Assembly: GCA_002840765.1 (NCBI GenBank)
Contig: PHCE01000004.1
Span: forward strand, 1 to 64,000
Length of the DNA stretch: 64,000 nt
Reading direction: 5' to 3'
DNA from: Betaproteobacteria bacterium HGW-Betaproteobacteria-7
Lineage (GTDB): Bacteria > Pseudomonadota > Gammaproteobacteria > Burkholderiales > Rhodocyclaceae
This document shows, piece by piece, positions 8,704 to 17,257 of the stretch. The notes under the pieces were generated by a model, which was given only the letters and a program-made list of their open reading frames with translations, ran no database searches and had not been told where the DNA came from. The translations under genes were made by a program, and so were the position numbers. Position 1 is the stretch's first letter. Each line of letters begins with the position of its first letter.

Positions 8704-9747
8704 ATGACGCTTTCAGTCGCCACTCTCGCCAGGCTGGCGCCGATTCGTGGTCTTTCCACCGCCCGTCTCGACGAACTGGCCCGCATTTGCCGGGTCGAGC
8801 GCTGTGCCGCCGGCATCGATCCACTACAGGGCGCGGTCGCCAGCCGCCTCGTCTATCTGCTTGCTGGCGAGCTGAAAATCGTCCTGCCCGACGGCAGTTC
8901 GCGTTTGCTGGTCGGTGGCTGCGACATCGCCAACTGGCCAATCGGCTACAAAACGGTGCTGCCGGTGGCCAGCAAGGCAGTGACGGAGGTGGACCTGCTC
9001 GGCATCGATTTCGATTTGCTCGACATCATAATGACTTGGGACGAACTGGCCGCCGTTGCCGAAAGCCGCTCGCCGGGGAGCAGCGAATCCGCACGCTGGA
9101 GCAGCATGACCGGTGCCTTCAGTGCCCTGGCGCTGACTGCCGGCGCGCTGGCCGAGCTGCCGCCGGCGCATATTCACGAATTGATGCAGCGCTTCCAGCC
9201 GCTCAAGGTCAAGCAGGGGCAGATCATCATTCGCGAGGGCGATGCCGGCGATTACTTCTATCTGATCGAATCGGGGCGCTGCACGGTCAGCAAGCGGGTC
9301 GGCGGCGCCGATCTTGGTATGGCCGAACTGAAGGCTGGCGAGTCATTCGGCGAGGAAGCTCTGCTTTCCGATGGACGACGCAGCGCCTCGGTGCTGATGA
9401 AAACCGATGGCCGCTTGCTGCGTCTGGCCAAACCGGATTTTGTCGAACTGCTGCAGGCGCCGCTGCTGCATGTCGTCGACCGCGCCGAGGCCGAGCGTCG
9501 TGTTGCCACCGGTACCACTCGCTGGCTGGATGTCCGCTATCCCGCCGAGTTCAACGCGAACGGCCTGCCCGGCGCCATCAACCTGCCGCTCAACGAGATC
9601 CGCAATGCCCTGCGCCTGCTCGACAAGGGCAGCGAATACATCGTCTATTGCCAGGGCGGCCGGCGCAGTTCCGCCGCCGCCTTCCTGCTCGCCCAGCACG
9701 GTTTCAAGGCCAGTCTGCTGGTCGGCGGGCTCGGCGACGACATTTGA
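8704..9747 (+). CDS. Cyclic-nucleotide-binding domain protein with C-terminal rhodanese domain
   Basis: 347 residues. An N-terminal degenerate CAP-like domain (about 10-120) is followed by a canonical cNMP-binding domain (about 155-262) with the phosphate-binding cassette GESFGEEALL and RRSASV, including the Glu and Arg that hold ribose and phosphate. A rhodanese domain (about 265-347) follows, with DVRYPAEF and the active-site loop VYCQGGRRS (Cys316). There is no DNA-binding helix-turn-helix, so this is not a Crp-type regulator; it is more likely a cyclic-nucleotide-gated sulfurtransferase or a sensor. It begins 1 base after the phosphodiesterase stop. Confidence 0.88.
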   Translation: MTLSVATLARLAPIRGLSTARLDELARICRVERCAAGIDPLQGAVASRLVYLLAGELKIVLPDGSSRLLVGGCDIANWPIGYKTVLPVASKAVTEVDLLGIDFDLLDIIMTWDELAAVAESRSPGSSESARWSSMTGAFSALALTAGALAELPPAHIHELMQRFQPLKVKQGQIIIREGDAGDYFYLIESGRCTVSKRVGGADLGMAELKAGESFGEEALLSDGRRSASVLMKTDGRLLRLAKPDFVELLQAPLLHVVDRAEAERRVATGTTRWLDVRYPAEFNANGLPGAINLPLNEIRNALRLLDKGSEYIVYCQGGRRSSAAAFLLAQHGFKASLLVGGLGDDI

Positions 9748-9758
9748 AGGCCAGGGCC

Positions 9759-11345
9759 ATGGAAACCACTGACGATCTCTTCCGCCGTCTCGAACAACTG
9801 AACGACATCGGCGCCTCGCTTTCGGATGAGCGCAATCTACCCATACTCCTCGAAAAGATCCTGCTCGCTGCCAAGACCATCACCGGCGCCGATGGCGGCA
9901 CGCTCTACCTGCTTTCCGAGGACCGGCAGCGCCTGCATTTCGAGATCGTGCGCACCGATTCGCTGGGCGTCGCCTTCGGTGGCAGCAGCGGCCAGCCGAC
10001 CTCGGGCAAATTCCCCGACCTGCCGCTCTACCGCAGCGACGGCACGCCGAACACCTGCATGGTCGCCGTTTACGCGGCGATCAACGGGCGCACGGTCAAC
10101 ATCGCCGATGCCTATGGCGCGGTCGGCTTCGACTTCTCCGGTACCTGCCAGTTTGACGACCGCACCGGCTATCGCTCGCAATCCTTCCTTACCGTGCCGA
10201 TGAAGAACCATGAAGGCGAGGTCATCGGCGTCCTCCAGTTGATCAACGCCATTCGCCCGGCCGACGGCCAGGTTGTCGAATTCTCCCCGGCCGACCAGCG
10301 CCTGGCCGAATCGCTGGCGTCGCAGGCGGCCATCGCCCTGACCAACCAGCAGTTGATCCGGCAGATGGAGGATCTGTTCGAATCATTCATCAGCATGATC
10401 AACCTGGCAATCGACGAAAAGTCGCCCTACACCGGCGGCCACTGCCAGCGCGTGCCGGAACTGACCATGATGCTGGCCGACGCCGTCGACGCGACCAGCG
10501 AAGGGCCGCTGGCCGATTTCAAGCTGACCGACAAGGACCGCTACGAATTGCGCATCGCCGCCCTGATGCACGATTGCGGCAAGGTGACCACGCCGGTGCA
10601 TGTCGTGGACAAGGCGACCAAGCTGCAGACCATCTTCGACCGTATTCACATGATCGACACCCGTTTCGAGGTGCTCAAGCGCGATGCCGAGGTGCGCTTG
10701 TGGCGCAGCATTGCCGGGGGCGAGGAGCGGGCCGAGGCGGAAGCGCTCTATGCCGAATTTTGCCAGCGCTGCGACGACGATCGCCTCTTCCTGCGCAAAG
10801 CCAATATCGGCGGCGAACGCATGAGCGACGAGGACTTCGCCCGCATCCGCCGTATCGGCAACGACTATCATTGGCGCGACATCGAAGGCAACGATGCCCC
10901 CTTCCTCTCCGCCGACGAACTGGAAAACCTGACCATCCGCGCCGGCACCCTGACCGAATCAGAGCGCCAGACCGTCAATCACCACATCGTCGCGACCATC
11001 CGCATGCTCGAACAACTGCCCTGGCCTAAGCATCTGCGGCGCGTCCCCGAGTACGCTGGCGGCCACCACGAGCGCATGGACGGCAAGGGCTACCCGAAGG
11101 GCCTGAAACGCGAGCAGATGAGCTGGCAAGCCCGCATGATGGGCATCGCCGACATCTTCGAAGCCCTGACTGCCAAAGACCGCCCGTACAAGGAAGGCAT
11201 GAAGCTGTCGCAGGCGCTGAAGATCCTGGAGAACTTCTGCAACAACGGGCACATCGATCCGGACTTGTACGAAGTTTTCGTCCGGAGTGGGGTGTTCAGG
11301 AAGTATGCGGAGGGGTTCATGGGGGCGGGGCAGGTTGATTGCTGA
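9759..11345 (+). CDS. GAF and HD-GYP domain protein (putative c-di-GMP phosphodiesterase)
   Basis: 528 residues. An N-terminal GAF domain (about 20-200, with LLEKILLAAKTITGADGGTL) joins an HD-GYP hydrolase domain. The HD motif is MHDCGKV (His271, Asp272) and the GYP motif is GGHHERMDGKGYP (His436 to Pro446), so both metal and signature residues are intact. Spacing between the two motifs is about 165 residues, roughly 100 more than usual, because of a charged helical insertion (about 300-400). Expected activity is hydrolysis of c-di-GMP to pGpG/GMP. The ATG at 9759 is 12 bases after the previous stop; the frame is open further upstream over the rhodanese gene, but that stretch is out-of-frame noise. 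Confidence 0.92.
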   Translation: METTDDLFRRLEQLNDIGASLSDERNLPILLEKILLAAKTITGADGGTLYLLSEDRQRLHFEIVRTDSLGVAFGGSSGQPTSGKFPDLPLYRSDGTPNTCMVAVYAAINGRTVNIADAYGAVGFDFSGTCQFDDRTGYRSQSFLTVPMKNHEGEVIGVLQLINAIRPADGQVVEFSPADQRLAESLASQAAIALTNQQLIRQMEDLFESFISMINLAIDEKSPYTGGHCQRVPELTMMLADAVDATSEGPLADFKLTDKDRYELRIAALMHDCGKVTTPVHVVDKATKLQTIFDRIHMIDTRFEVLKRDAEVRLWRSIAGGEERAEAEALYAEFCQRCDDDRLFLRKANIGGERMSDEDFARIRRIGNDYHWRDIEGNDAPFLSADELENLTIRAGTLTESERQTVNHHIVATIRMLEQLPWPKHLRRVPEYAGGHHERMDGKGYPKGLKREQMSWQARMMGIADIFEALTAKDRPYKEGMKLSQALKILENFCNNGHIDPDLYEVFVRSGVFRKYAEGFMGAGQVDC

Positions 11346-11374
11346 GCTGAACGGGCAGTTATTCTAGGTGTTGT

Positions 11375-11419
11375 TGACGAATATCGTTTGTCTCGGCTGA
11401 CAATCTTCGTCACATTTTT
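11375..11419 (+). terminator. Candidate terminator of the signalling operon
   Basis: An interrupted hairpin: outer arms TGACGAA (11375-11381) and TTCGTCA (11406-11412), inner arms TTGTC and GACAA round a 6-base loop, then TTTTT. The internal loop is asymmetric, so strength is uncertain. It lies 30 bases after the HD-GYP stop. Confidence 0.45.
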
Positions 11420-11518
11420 CTGAATGGCGATCGCCAGGTTCTTGTATAAATGCATTGCTCCGCTGCAGTTCGTTGATAACAAATGGAAATTGAATAATTC
11501 TCTGGCATTGGGTTGTGC

Positions 11519-11534
11519 TGGCACGCTCACTGCG
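11519..11534 (+). promoter_or_regulatory. Sigma-54-type -24/-12 promoter of the pilin gene
   Basis: TGGCACG, four bases, then CTGCG gives the GG/GC pair at the correct 10-base spacing and differs from the RpoN consensus (TTGC) at one base. It lies about 50 bases before the pilin ATG, leaving room for a short leader and the AAAGGAG ribosome site. Type IV pilins are often RpoN/PilR-controlled, which supports the call; no pilSR is in the window. Confidence 0.7.
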
Positions 11535-11581
11535 TTACTGTTCTCAGCGGCTTTTCCCGCCTTTTGCTAAAGGAGATTCAA

Positions 11582-12016
11582 ATGAAGCGTGTTCAACAAG
11601 GCTTTACCCTGATCGAACTGATGATCGTCGTGGCCATTATCGGCATTCTGGCTGCTGTCGCCCTGCCGGCTTATCAGGATTACACGGTGCGTTCCAAGGT
11701 TAGCGAAGTCGTACTCGCTGCATCGGGTCCGAAAACTGCTATTGCCGAGGCTTACCAAACGCTTGGGCATATGCCGGCTACTGCCTCCATGCCCGTCACT
11801 CATAGCTCGCCTTACGTTACCAGTGTGGCCTATGCGTATGTCGATGCTGAGACCGCAACGGTAACCGCTACTGCTTCGGCCAAGGAAAGCAAAATTAACG
11901 GTGATGCGCTGGTCATGCGCGGTGTAGCCAATGCCGCAGGGGTCGTTGAATGGACTTGTACCGCGGCTGTTGGTACCACTATCGAGCCTAAGTACCTGCC
12001 GGCTAATTGCCGATAA
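11582..12016 (+). CDS. pilA: Type IV pilin (PilA/PilE-like)
   Basis: 144 residues. A short positively charged leader MKRVQQG is followed by the class III cleavage site and the hydrophobic N-terminal helix [18 protein letters not shown], including Glu5 of the mature protein. The prepilin peptidase would cut after Gly7. Two Cys near the C-terminus (WTC and ANC) form the usual D-loop disulfide. Length and architecture fit a major pilin, though a pseudopilin cannot be excluded. The start ATG has AAAGGAG 6 bases upstream; a longer open frame upstream lacks pilin features. It has its own sigma-54-like promoter and a strong terminator, so it is probably monocistronic and highly expressed. The next genes may modify it. 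Confidence 0.92.
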   Translation: MKRVQQGFTLIELMIVVAIIGILAAVALPAYQDYTVRSKVSEVVLAASGPKTAIAEAYQTLGHMPATASMPVTHSSPYVTSVAYAYVDAETATVTATASAKESKINGDALVMRGVANAAGVVEWTCTAAVGTTIEPKYLPANCR

Positions 12017-12031
12017 GTAAGGATTAATTGG

Positions 12032-12058
12032 AAAACCCCGCGTGAGCGGGGTTTTTTT
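12032..12058 (+). terminator. Intrinsic terminator after pilin
   Basis: A 10-bp stem AAAACCCCGC / GCGGGGTTTT with a GTGA tetraloop and a run of seven T residues, beginning 15 bases after the pilin stop. It is the clearest terminator in the window. Confidence 0.93.
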
Positions 12059-12212
12059 GTTTCATACCGGTGATGTATTGCAATCCTGATCGGACTGCAG
12101 GCCACGCTCCTGAAGCGTACCGAGTATCTTTCTGGTCCCGTATAGGCGCGTTCGATCTTGGGCTAGCCCTTTTCGTAGTGAGAGGCCTGCGTTTGGCTCT
12201 TTGCCGGTTGAC

Positions 12213-14177
12213 ATGAAATCAATCAACATGAAACGCACGCGCCGGAATCTTCTAATCCTGTGGAAACAGATGTCTGGGCGAGCGTTGCTATCTGCTGTAG
12301 TCGCTGCCTTTTGTGCTTGTAGCGTTACCACTGTCTATTGGTCCGGACTCGACGGTGAGTTCTTCTTCGACGACCAGGCAAATATTCACCATGTCGAAGA
12401 GCTGAAACTGGATAGCCTTTCGCTAGCGGCTTTGAAAGAAGCCTGGGGGTCCGGCGTTGCGGGGCCGGGCGGACGGCCCATTGCGCAGATTAGCTTTGCG
12501 CTGAATTACTTCTTCGACGGTTTGTCGCCGTTTGCCTATAAGGTGACCAATCTTGGCATCCACCTTGTAACCGGGGTTCTGATATTTCTCGTTGCCCGCT
12601 GCTTGCGGCTGACGCCAGTTTTTGCCGGGCTTGCAACAATGCTCTGGCTGCTGAACCCGATACAGATAACCTCCGTGCTGTATGTGGTTCAGCGGATGAC
12701 CAGTTTGTCAGCCCTGTTTTTGCTGGCGGCGTTTCTCTTCCATATGAAGGGGCGTCAATGCGGCGGAATTCGCGGCGGGCTGTCGCTGCTCGTGGCGTGG
12801 AGTGTGTTTTTTCCTTTGTCGTTTTTCAGTAAGGAAACGGGGGCGCTGTTTCCCCTTTTTGTCCTGGCTTGGGAGTTGCTTTTCCGTCGCGATGCGCGCG
12901 GCGAGCTTGATCGTTTCGGCAAAATATTTGCCGTTGGTGTGGGGCTCTGTATTGCGCTGGGCGTAGCGTACGGACTGCTTGCCATGGGCCAATGGTTGTG
13001 GGCAGGCTATGACATGCGCAGCTTCTCACTTGCGGAGCGCGTGCTTACGGAAGGCCGAGTGTTGTGGTTATATCTCGGGCTGATCCTGTTTCCTCGCCTT
13101 GGTGCCTATGGCCTCTATCATGATGACCTTGCATTGTCATCAGGGTTGTTGGCGCCGTGGACGACTGTTCCCGCGCTACTTGGCCTGTTTTGTCTGATCG
13201 CTATTGCCTGGCAGCTACGCCGGCGTGCTACTTTGCTTTCCTTCGGCATTCTCTGGTTCTTGATTGGTCATGGTCTTGAATCGACTGTTTTGCCGCTGGA
13301 GATCGCGCACGAGCATCGCAATTACCTTCCTTCTTTCGGTGTTGCGCTGGTGCTTGCTTGGGCGTTGATGACGTTGGCGCAAACGCCGGGCTGGAAAAGA
13401 ACCCTGTCGGTTACCCTGGCCGTTGCAATGCTCGCTTACTCTGCTGTTGTCACGGGCCTGCGTGCCCACCAGTTTGGTGACGAATTGCGGCGTACGCAGT
13501 TTGAAGTTCTACATCATCCGGAATCCGCGCGCGCTCAATACGAGGCCGGGCGCGCATTGGTTTTGCACTTCGAGATCAGTTCTCGGAATGTTCCGGCATA
13601 CTTTTTTGCTCGGACCCATTACGAACGGGCCGGGCGTCTCTCGCCCGACGCCAAGCGCTCATGGTTGGGGCTGATTCAGCTGAATTGCAAGGCGAAGGTT
13701 CCAATTGAAAAGGTTTGGGTCGTTGAGTTGGCCGATCGCCTGCATAAAGGACCACTAGGACCCGGTGACCGAAATGTGTTGCTCAGTGTCAAGGAAATGT
13801 CGATTGCCGGGAATCTCTGCCTTGAGCGGCAGGAGGTCGAAGAGTTATTTGCTGCGGCGTTGTCGAACGCAACAGTGCATCCCGGAGTGCGAGCGATATT
13901 GCATTCGTGGCTAGCCGATTATTTGGCGGTGGTGGCACGCGATATTTCTGCTGCGGAGGCTGAACTGAACAAGTCGCTGGCAATCTCCCCCACTGACTCA
14001 GCCACCCTGCTCAAGCTGGCGCAACTGAGGTATCTGCAAGGAAGAAATGCTGACGCCAGCAAATTGCTTGAGCGGTTGGATGTGGCAACTCTTCCGCGTC
14101 TCGATCGAACCACAATCGAGGTCCTGAGGGGATGCTTGACATCCGCTCAGGCAGAGAAGTGCTTCCTGGCCAAGTGA
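12213..14177 (+). CDS. Multi-pass GT-C-like membrane protein with C-terminal TPR repeats
   Basis: About 654 residues. A signal-anchor helix is followed by FFFDDQANI, the acidic first-loop motif of GT-C glycosyltransferases, then around ten membrane helices to about residue 425. Motifs VLYVVQRMTS, FFSKETGALFPL and EHRNYLPSFG are typical of the bacterial TMTC/TPR-type family often found beside pilin genes. The C-terminal about 200 residues are helical TPR-like units (HYERAGRLSPDAK, AEAELNKSLAISP). Inferred role: transfer of a lipid-linked sugar to pilin or another surface protein. Start is uncertain: ATG at 12213 preferred, with TTG 12201 and ATG 12228 possible; no strong ribosome site. DNA is more A+T-rich than the signalling operon. 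Confidence 0.7.
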   Translation: MKSINMKRTRRNLLILWKQMSGRALLSAVVAAFCACSVTTVYWSGLDGEFFFDDQANIHHVEELKLDSLSLAALKEAWGSGVAGPGGRPIAQISFALNYFFDGLSPFAYKVTNLGIHLVTGVLIFLVARCLRLTPVFAGLATMLWLLNPIQITSVLYVVQRMTSLSALFLLAAFLFHMKGRQCGGIRGGLSLLVAWSVFFPLSFFSKETGALFPLFVLAWELLFRRDARGELDRFGKIFAVGVGLCIALGVAYGLLAMGQWLWAGYDMRSFSLAERVLTEGRVLWLYLGLILFPRLGAYGLYHDDLALSSGLLAPWTTVPALLGLFCLIAIAWQLRRRATLLSFGILWFLIGHGLESTVLPLEIAHEHRNYLPSFGVALVLAWALMTLAQTPGWKRTLSVTLAVAMLAYSAVVTGLRAHQFGDELRRTQFEVLHHPESARAQYEAGRALVLHFEISSRNVPAYFFARTHYERAGRLSPDAKRSWLGLIQLNCKAKVPIEKVWVVELADRLHKGPLGPGDRNVLLSVKEMSIAGNLCLERQEVEELFAAALSNATVHPGVRAILHSWLADYLAVVARDISAAEAELNKSLAISPTDSATLLKLAQLRYLQGRNADASKLLERLDVATLPRLDRTTIEVLRGCLTSAQAEKCFLAK

Positions 14178-16180
14178 GAGTTTCGGAGTCTCCCAAGCTT
14201 CTTTTTCGTACTGATATTGAGGGCTTGCGAGCCCTCGCCATCCTGCTGGTTCTTGCCGCGCACGCTAACCTTCCCGGCTTCAATGGTGGATTTGTCGGGG
14301 TCGACCTGTTTTTCGTCATTTCAGGCTATCTGATATCAGGTTTGTTGCTGCAGGAAGTTCGTTCGACCGGCGCCATAAATTTCGCGGAGTTCTACGCGCG
14401 GCGGATAAGACGATTGCTTCCCGCGCTATTGCTGGTAATCAGCGTGACCGCTGCCGTAGCCACTGTCCTGTTAACGCCTGCAGAGCAGTTGGCGCAATCG
14501 ACAGAGGCCGCCGCGGCACTCGCATGGGTAAGCAATTTCTATTTTGCTTTCAACAATCTTGGCTACTTCGCCGCAGAGGCTGAAAGCAGCTTGTTTCTCC
14601 ATACGTGGTCGTTAGGGGTTGAGGAACAATTTTATTTGCTCTGGCCGCCGCTATTGCTCTTGGCTTGCCTCGTTGCGCGCTATATGAAGAAAAGCTGGCT
14701 TTTGATTTTCGGCTACCTGAGCATCGTTTGCTTTGTGCTTTCCTTTGCCGCTTCTTTGGCGGTCTTGAGCACTCAGCCTAGCTGGTCCTTCTATCTAATG
14801 CCCTTGCGAGGATGGCAATTTGCCCTGGGCGCGATCTGTTATTGGGTTACTGCGACAAATGAAGGGCAGCTTGGCAACAGCGGCCGGAAACTTTTTCTTC
14901 CCGATTCCGATCGCGTCAGAGATGTCTTGGCTTGGTCGGGCTTGTTCCTGATTCTCGCTGCCGGGATGTTTCTTGAGGGTAAAGCTGCTCCCTATCCTGG
15001 CATGCGTGCACTCGTTCCATCTGTAGGAGTTACCTTGGTGCTGTTATTTGCCTCCGGCACGGCACGGCACGGAGTCGGTAGGTTGCTGGCCTTGCCGCCG
15101 ATGCAGTGGATCGGTCGGATTTCGTACTCCCTTTATCTTTGGCATTGGCCGGTATTGCTACTCGGAGGCGAACTGATAGGGCGGAGAGGCATGCTGTCGG
15201 CTGCGATGTTGTTGGCGGTGTCGCTGTTGTTGGCGACGCTGACGTTTTATCTGGTTGAAAAACCGGCTCGCTACGGCTGGAGTTGGTGGAAGCGGCCGCG
15301 CGTCGCAATCTGGAGTGCGTTCTCCGCAACGCTGACGATACTTGCCATGAGTGTCTGGTGGACTCAGGGGGCACACGCCTGGCTGGAGGCGCCCGAACAA
15401 CAACGCTATCGCGAGGCTCGCTTCGATTTGCCCATCATCTACGGGATGGGCTGCGATGACTGGTACAAGTCCGCGGAGGTGAAGCTTTGTCGCTTCGGCC
15501 CGGAAAATGCTCCACGTACGGTACTGCTCCTGGGGGACAGTATTGGCGCTCAGTGGTTTCCTGCGCTGGCGAGGATTTATGGTGGGGGGGAGTGGCGGCT
15601 ATTGGTACTGACGAAATCGGCTTGTCCGATCGTCGATGAGGATATTTTCTATCACCGAATTGGACGGGAATATACCGAATGCAGAATTTGGCGTGCCGAG
15701 GTCATTCAGGAGATTCATAAGATTCGGCCCGATATCGTTTTTCTCGGTTCGGCAGGGTCGTATGGTTTTAGTAGCGCCCAATGGAGATTGGGAACTCGCA
15801 GGGTGCTTGACGCTATTGCCGAGTCAGCAGGCAAGATATTTCTGATACAGCCTACGCCGGTCTTGCCATTTGATGCTCCAGCCTGCCTCGGTCGCCAAGC
15901 GTGGCGGGATAGGTTCATCTCGATGGCAAACGCGTGCTCGGTGTCGATATCGGAGAGTGGTGAAACGGCAAACGCGCTTGTGGCGGCAGTGGATGGGTTG
16001 CCCAATGCCTCTGTGCTCAACATGAATTCAGTGGTCTGTCCTGATCGAAGCTGTGTTGCGGAGAAGGCCAACCACATCGTGTACCGTGATGATCGGCATT
16101 TGACAGCCAAATTTGTTGCCTCGATTTCGTCTGAGTTCGTTACACAAGTGGCGGCCATCGAATCAGCGGGGCTTCGTTGA
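14174..16180 (+). CDS. Acyltransferase-3 / SGNH-hydrolase fusion (OafA-like)
   Basis: 668 residues. The N-terminal acyltransferase-3 membrane domain (about 10-370) has RTDIEGLRALAILLVLAAH, with the catalytic His, GGFVGVDLFFVISGYLI, FYARRIRRLLPAL and HTWSLGVEEQFYLLWP. The C-terminal SGNH domain (about 400-665) has LLLGDSIGAQW with the nucleophile Ser and a late DDRHLT providing Asp/His. Such fusions O-acetylate surface polysaccharides or lipids, moving acetyl groups from the cytoplasm to the periplasm. Start GTG at 14174 overlaps the previous stop (GTGA), indicating coupling; an ATG at 14132 is possible but overlaps the upstream gene by 46 bases. Likely decorates pilin glycan or the O-antigen encoded downstream. 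Confidence 0.9.
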   Translation: MRVSESPKLLFRTDIEGLRALAILLVLAAHANLPGFNGGFVGVDLFFVISGYLISGLLLQEVRSTGAINFAEFYARRIRRLLPALLLVISVTAAVATVLLTPAEQLAQSTEAAAALAWVSNFYFAFNNLGYFAAEAESSLFLHTWSLGVEEQFYLLWPPLLLLACLVARYMKKSWLLIFGYLSIVCFVLSFAASLAVLSTQPSWSFYLMPLRGWQFALGAICYWVTATNEGQLGNSGRKLFLPDSDRVRDVLAWSGLFLILAAGMFLEGKAAPYPGMRALVPSVGVTLVLLFASGTARHGVGRLLALPPMQWIGRISYSLYLWHWPVLLLGGELIGRRGMLSAAMLLAVSLLLATLTFYLVEKPARYGWSWWKRPRVAIWSAFSATLTILAMSVWWTQGAHAWLEAPEQQRYREARFDLPIIYGMGCDDWYKSAEVKLCRFGPENAPRTVLLLGDSIGAQWFPALARIYGGGEWRLLVLTKSACPIVDEDIFYHRIGREYTECRIWRAEVIQEIHKIRPDIVFLGSAGSYGFSSAQWRLGTRRVLDAIAESAGKIFLIQPTPVLPFDAPACLGRQAWRDRFISMANACSVSISESGETANALVAAVDGLPNASVLNMNSVVCPDRSCVAEKANHIVYRDDRHLTAKFVASISSEFVTQVAAIESAGLR

Positions 16181-16336
16181 TTTCTTTTTGATACATCTGG
16201 CAGCAGTCTCTCGCGCTCTTCATCGGGTGCTGGATTCAAAGGGGCATAAGGTATATTGGCTACCTTTGGAGTGGCCGGGATGGCGCCGTGATGGGCCTTT
16301 CAAAGTATTTGCAGCGTGATAACTGAGGGGTAGTCG

Positions 16337-17212
16337 TTGACTCTGGTGACAATAGTTCTTCCGGCCAGAAATGAAGCTAAGGCGCTGGCCATGTTGCTTC
16401 CGGAATTGAAGCGGCGGATGCCCTTGGCTGAAATTCTGGTGGTGGATGACGGTTCAACTGATGGATCCGGTGCGTTGTGCAAGGATGCCGGGGTGCGCGT
16501 GCACTCTCATCCCTACCCCAAGGGAAACGGTGCTGCCATCAAAAGCGGTGTTCGCCTGGCAAAAGGGGATGTCCTGATCTTCATGGACGCCGACGGGCAG
16601 CACAAGCCGGAGGACATCCCGCTGTTGCTGGACAAATTCAATGAGGGTTACGACATGGTAGTCGGTGCCCGCCAGTCCGGTTCTCATGCGGGAACGCATC
16701 GCGCGGTGGCCAACGATCTGTTCAGCCGTTTCGCCAGCTGGATGGTGATGCAGACGGTTGAAGATTTGACCTCGGGCTTTCGAGTGGTATGCGCCGACAA
16801 GTTCCGCAAATTCATTTATTTGCTGCCGAATGGCTTCTCGTATCCGACGACGATCACGATGAGTTTCTTCCGCGCCGGATTCAGCGTCGGCTATGTGCCG
16901 ATCCATACGCCGCGGCGTATCGGCAAGAGTCATATCCGCCCCTTGCGCGATGGCGTCCGTTTCCTGCTGATCATCATCAAGGTCGGCACACTCTATTCGC
17001 CGCAGAAACTCTTTTTGCCGGTCAGCGGCGGTTTTTTCCTGACCGGGCTGGGCTATTACCTGCTTACCTATCTGACTACGGGGCGCTTTACCAACATGAG
17101 CGCCCTGCTGTTCATCTCGGCGATCATCACGTTTCTGATCGGTATCGTCTCCGAGCAGGTTTCCGCCTTGCATTACAAGGATGTCGATGCCGGCCACGAT
17201 GAAGAGCGTTAA
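16337..17212 (+). CDS. Family 2 glycosyltransferase, dolichol-phosphate-mannose-synthase-like, membrane anchored
   Basis: 291 residues. GT-A fold with VTIVLPARNEA at the N-terminus, VVDDGSTDGSG and the metal-binding LIFMDADGQHKPED. Two C-terminal hydrophobic helices (about 232-250 and 257-277) anchor it to the membrane, as in DPM1/GtrB-type enzymes that charge polyprenyl phosphate with a sugar. The start is TTG at 16337 with GAGGGG 7 bases upstream; a GTG three codons later is the alternative. It opens the forward half of the polysaccharide locus. Confidence 0.88.
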   Translation: MTLVTIVLPARNEAKALAMLLPELKRRMPLAEILVVDDGSTDGSGALCKDAGVRVHSHPYPKGNGAAIKSGVRLAKGDVLIFMDADGQHKPEDIPLLLDKFNEGYDMVVGARQSGSHAGTHRAVANDLFSRFASWMVMQTVEDLTSGFRVVCADKFRKFIYLLPNGFSYPTTITMSFFRAGFSVGYVPIHTPRRIGKSHIRPLRDGVRFLLIIIKVGTLYSPQKLFLPVSGGFFLTGLGYYLLTYLTTGRFTNMSALLFISAIITFLIGIVSEQVSALHYKDVDAGHDEER

Positions 17213-17257
17213 GCGTGTGCAGGCCTGTCTGCCGGCACTTCGCTCTAATGGGTAACG

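Noticed and set aside
8787..9758. A frame extension joining the HD-GYP protein to an upstream Arg-rich segment
   Set aside because: The extra part overlaps the cNMP/rhodanese gene in another frame and has no domain; ATG 9759 is the natural start.
16181..16336. Possible small gene between the acyltransferase and GT2
   Set aside because: An open frame exists but extends from inside the acyltransferase in another frame and has no similarity or ribosome site.
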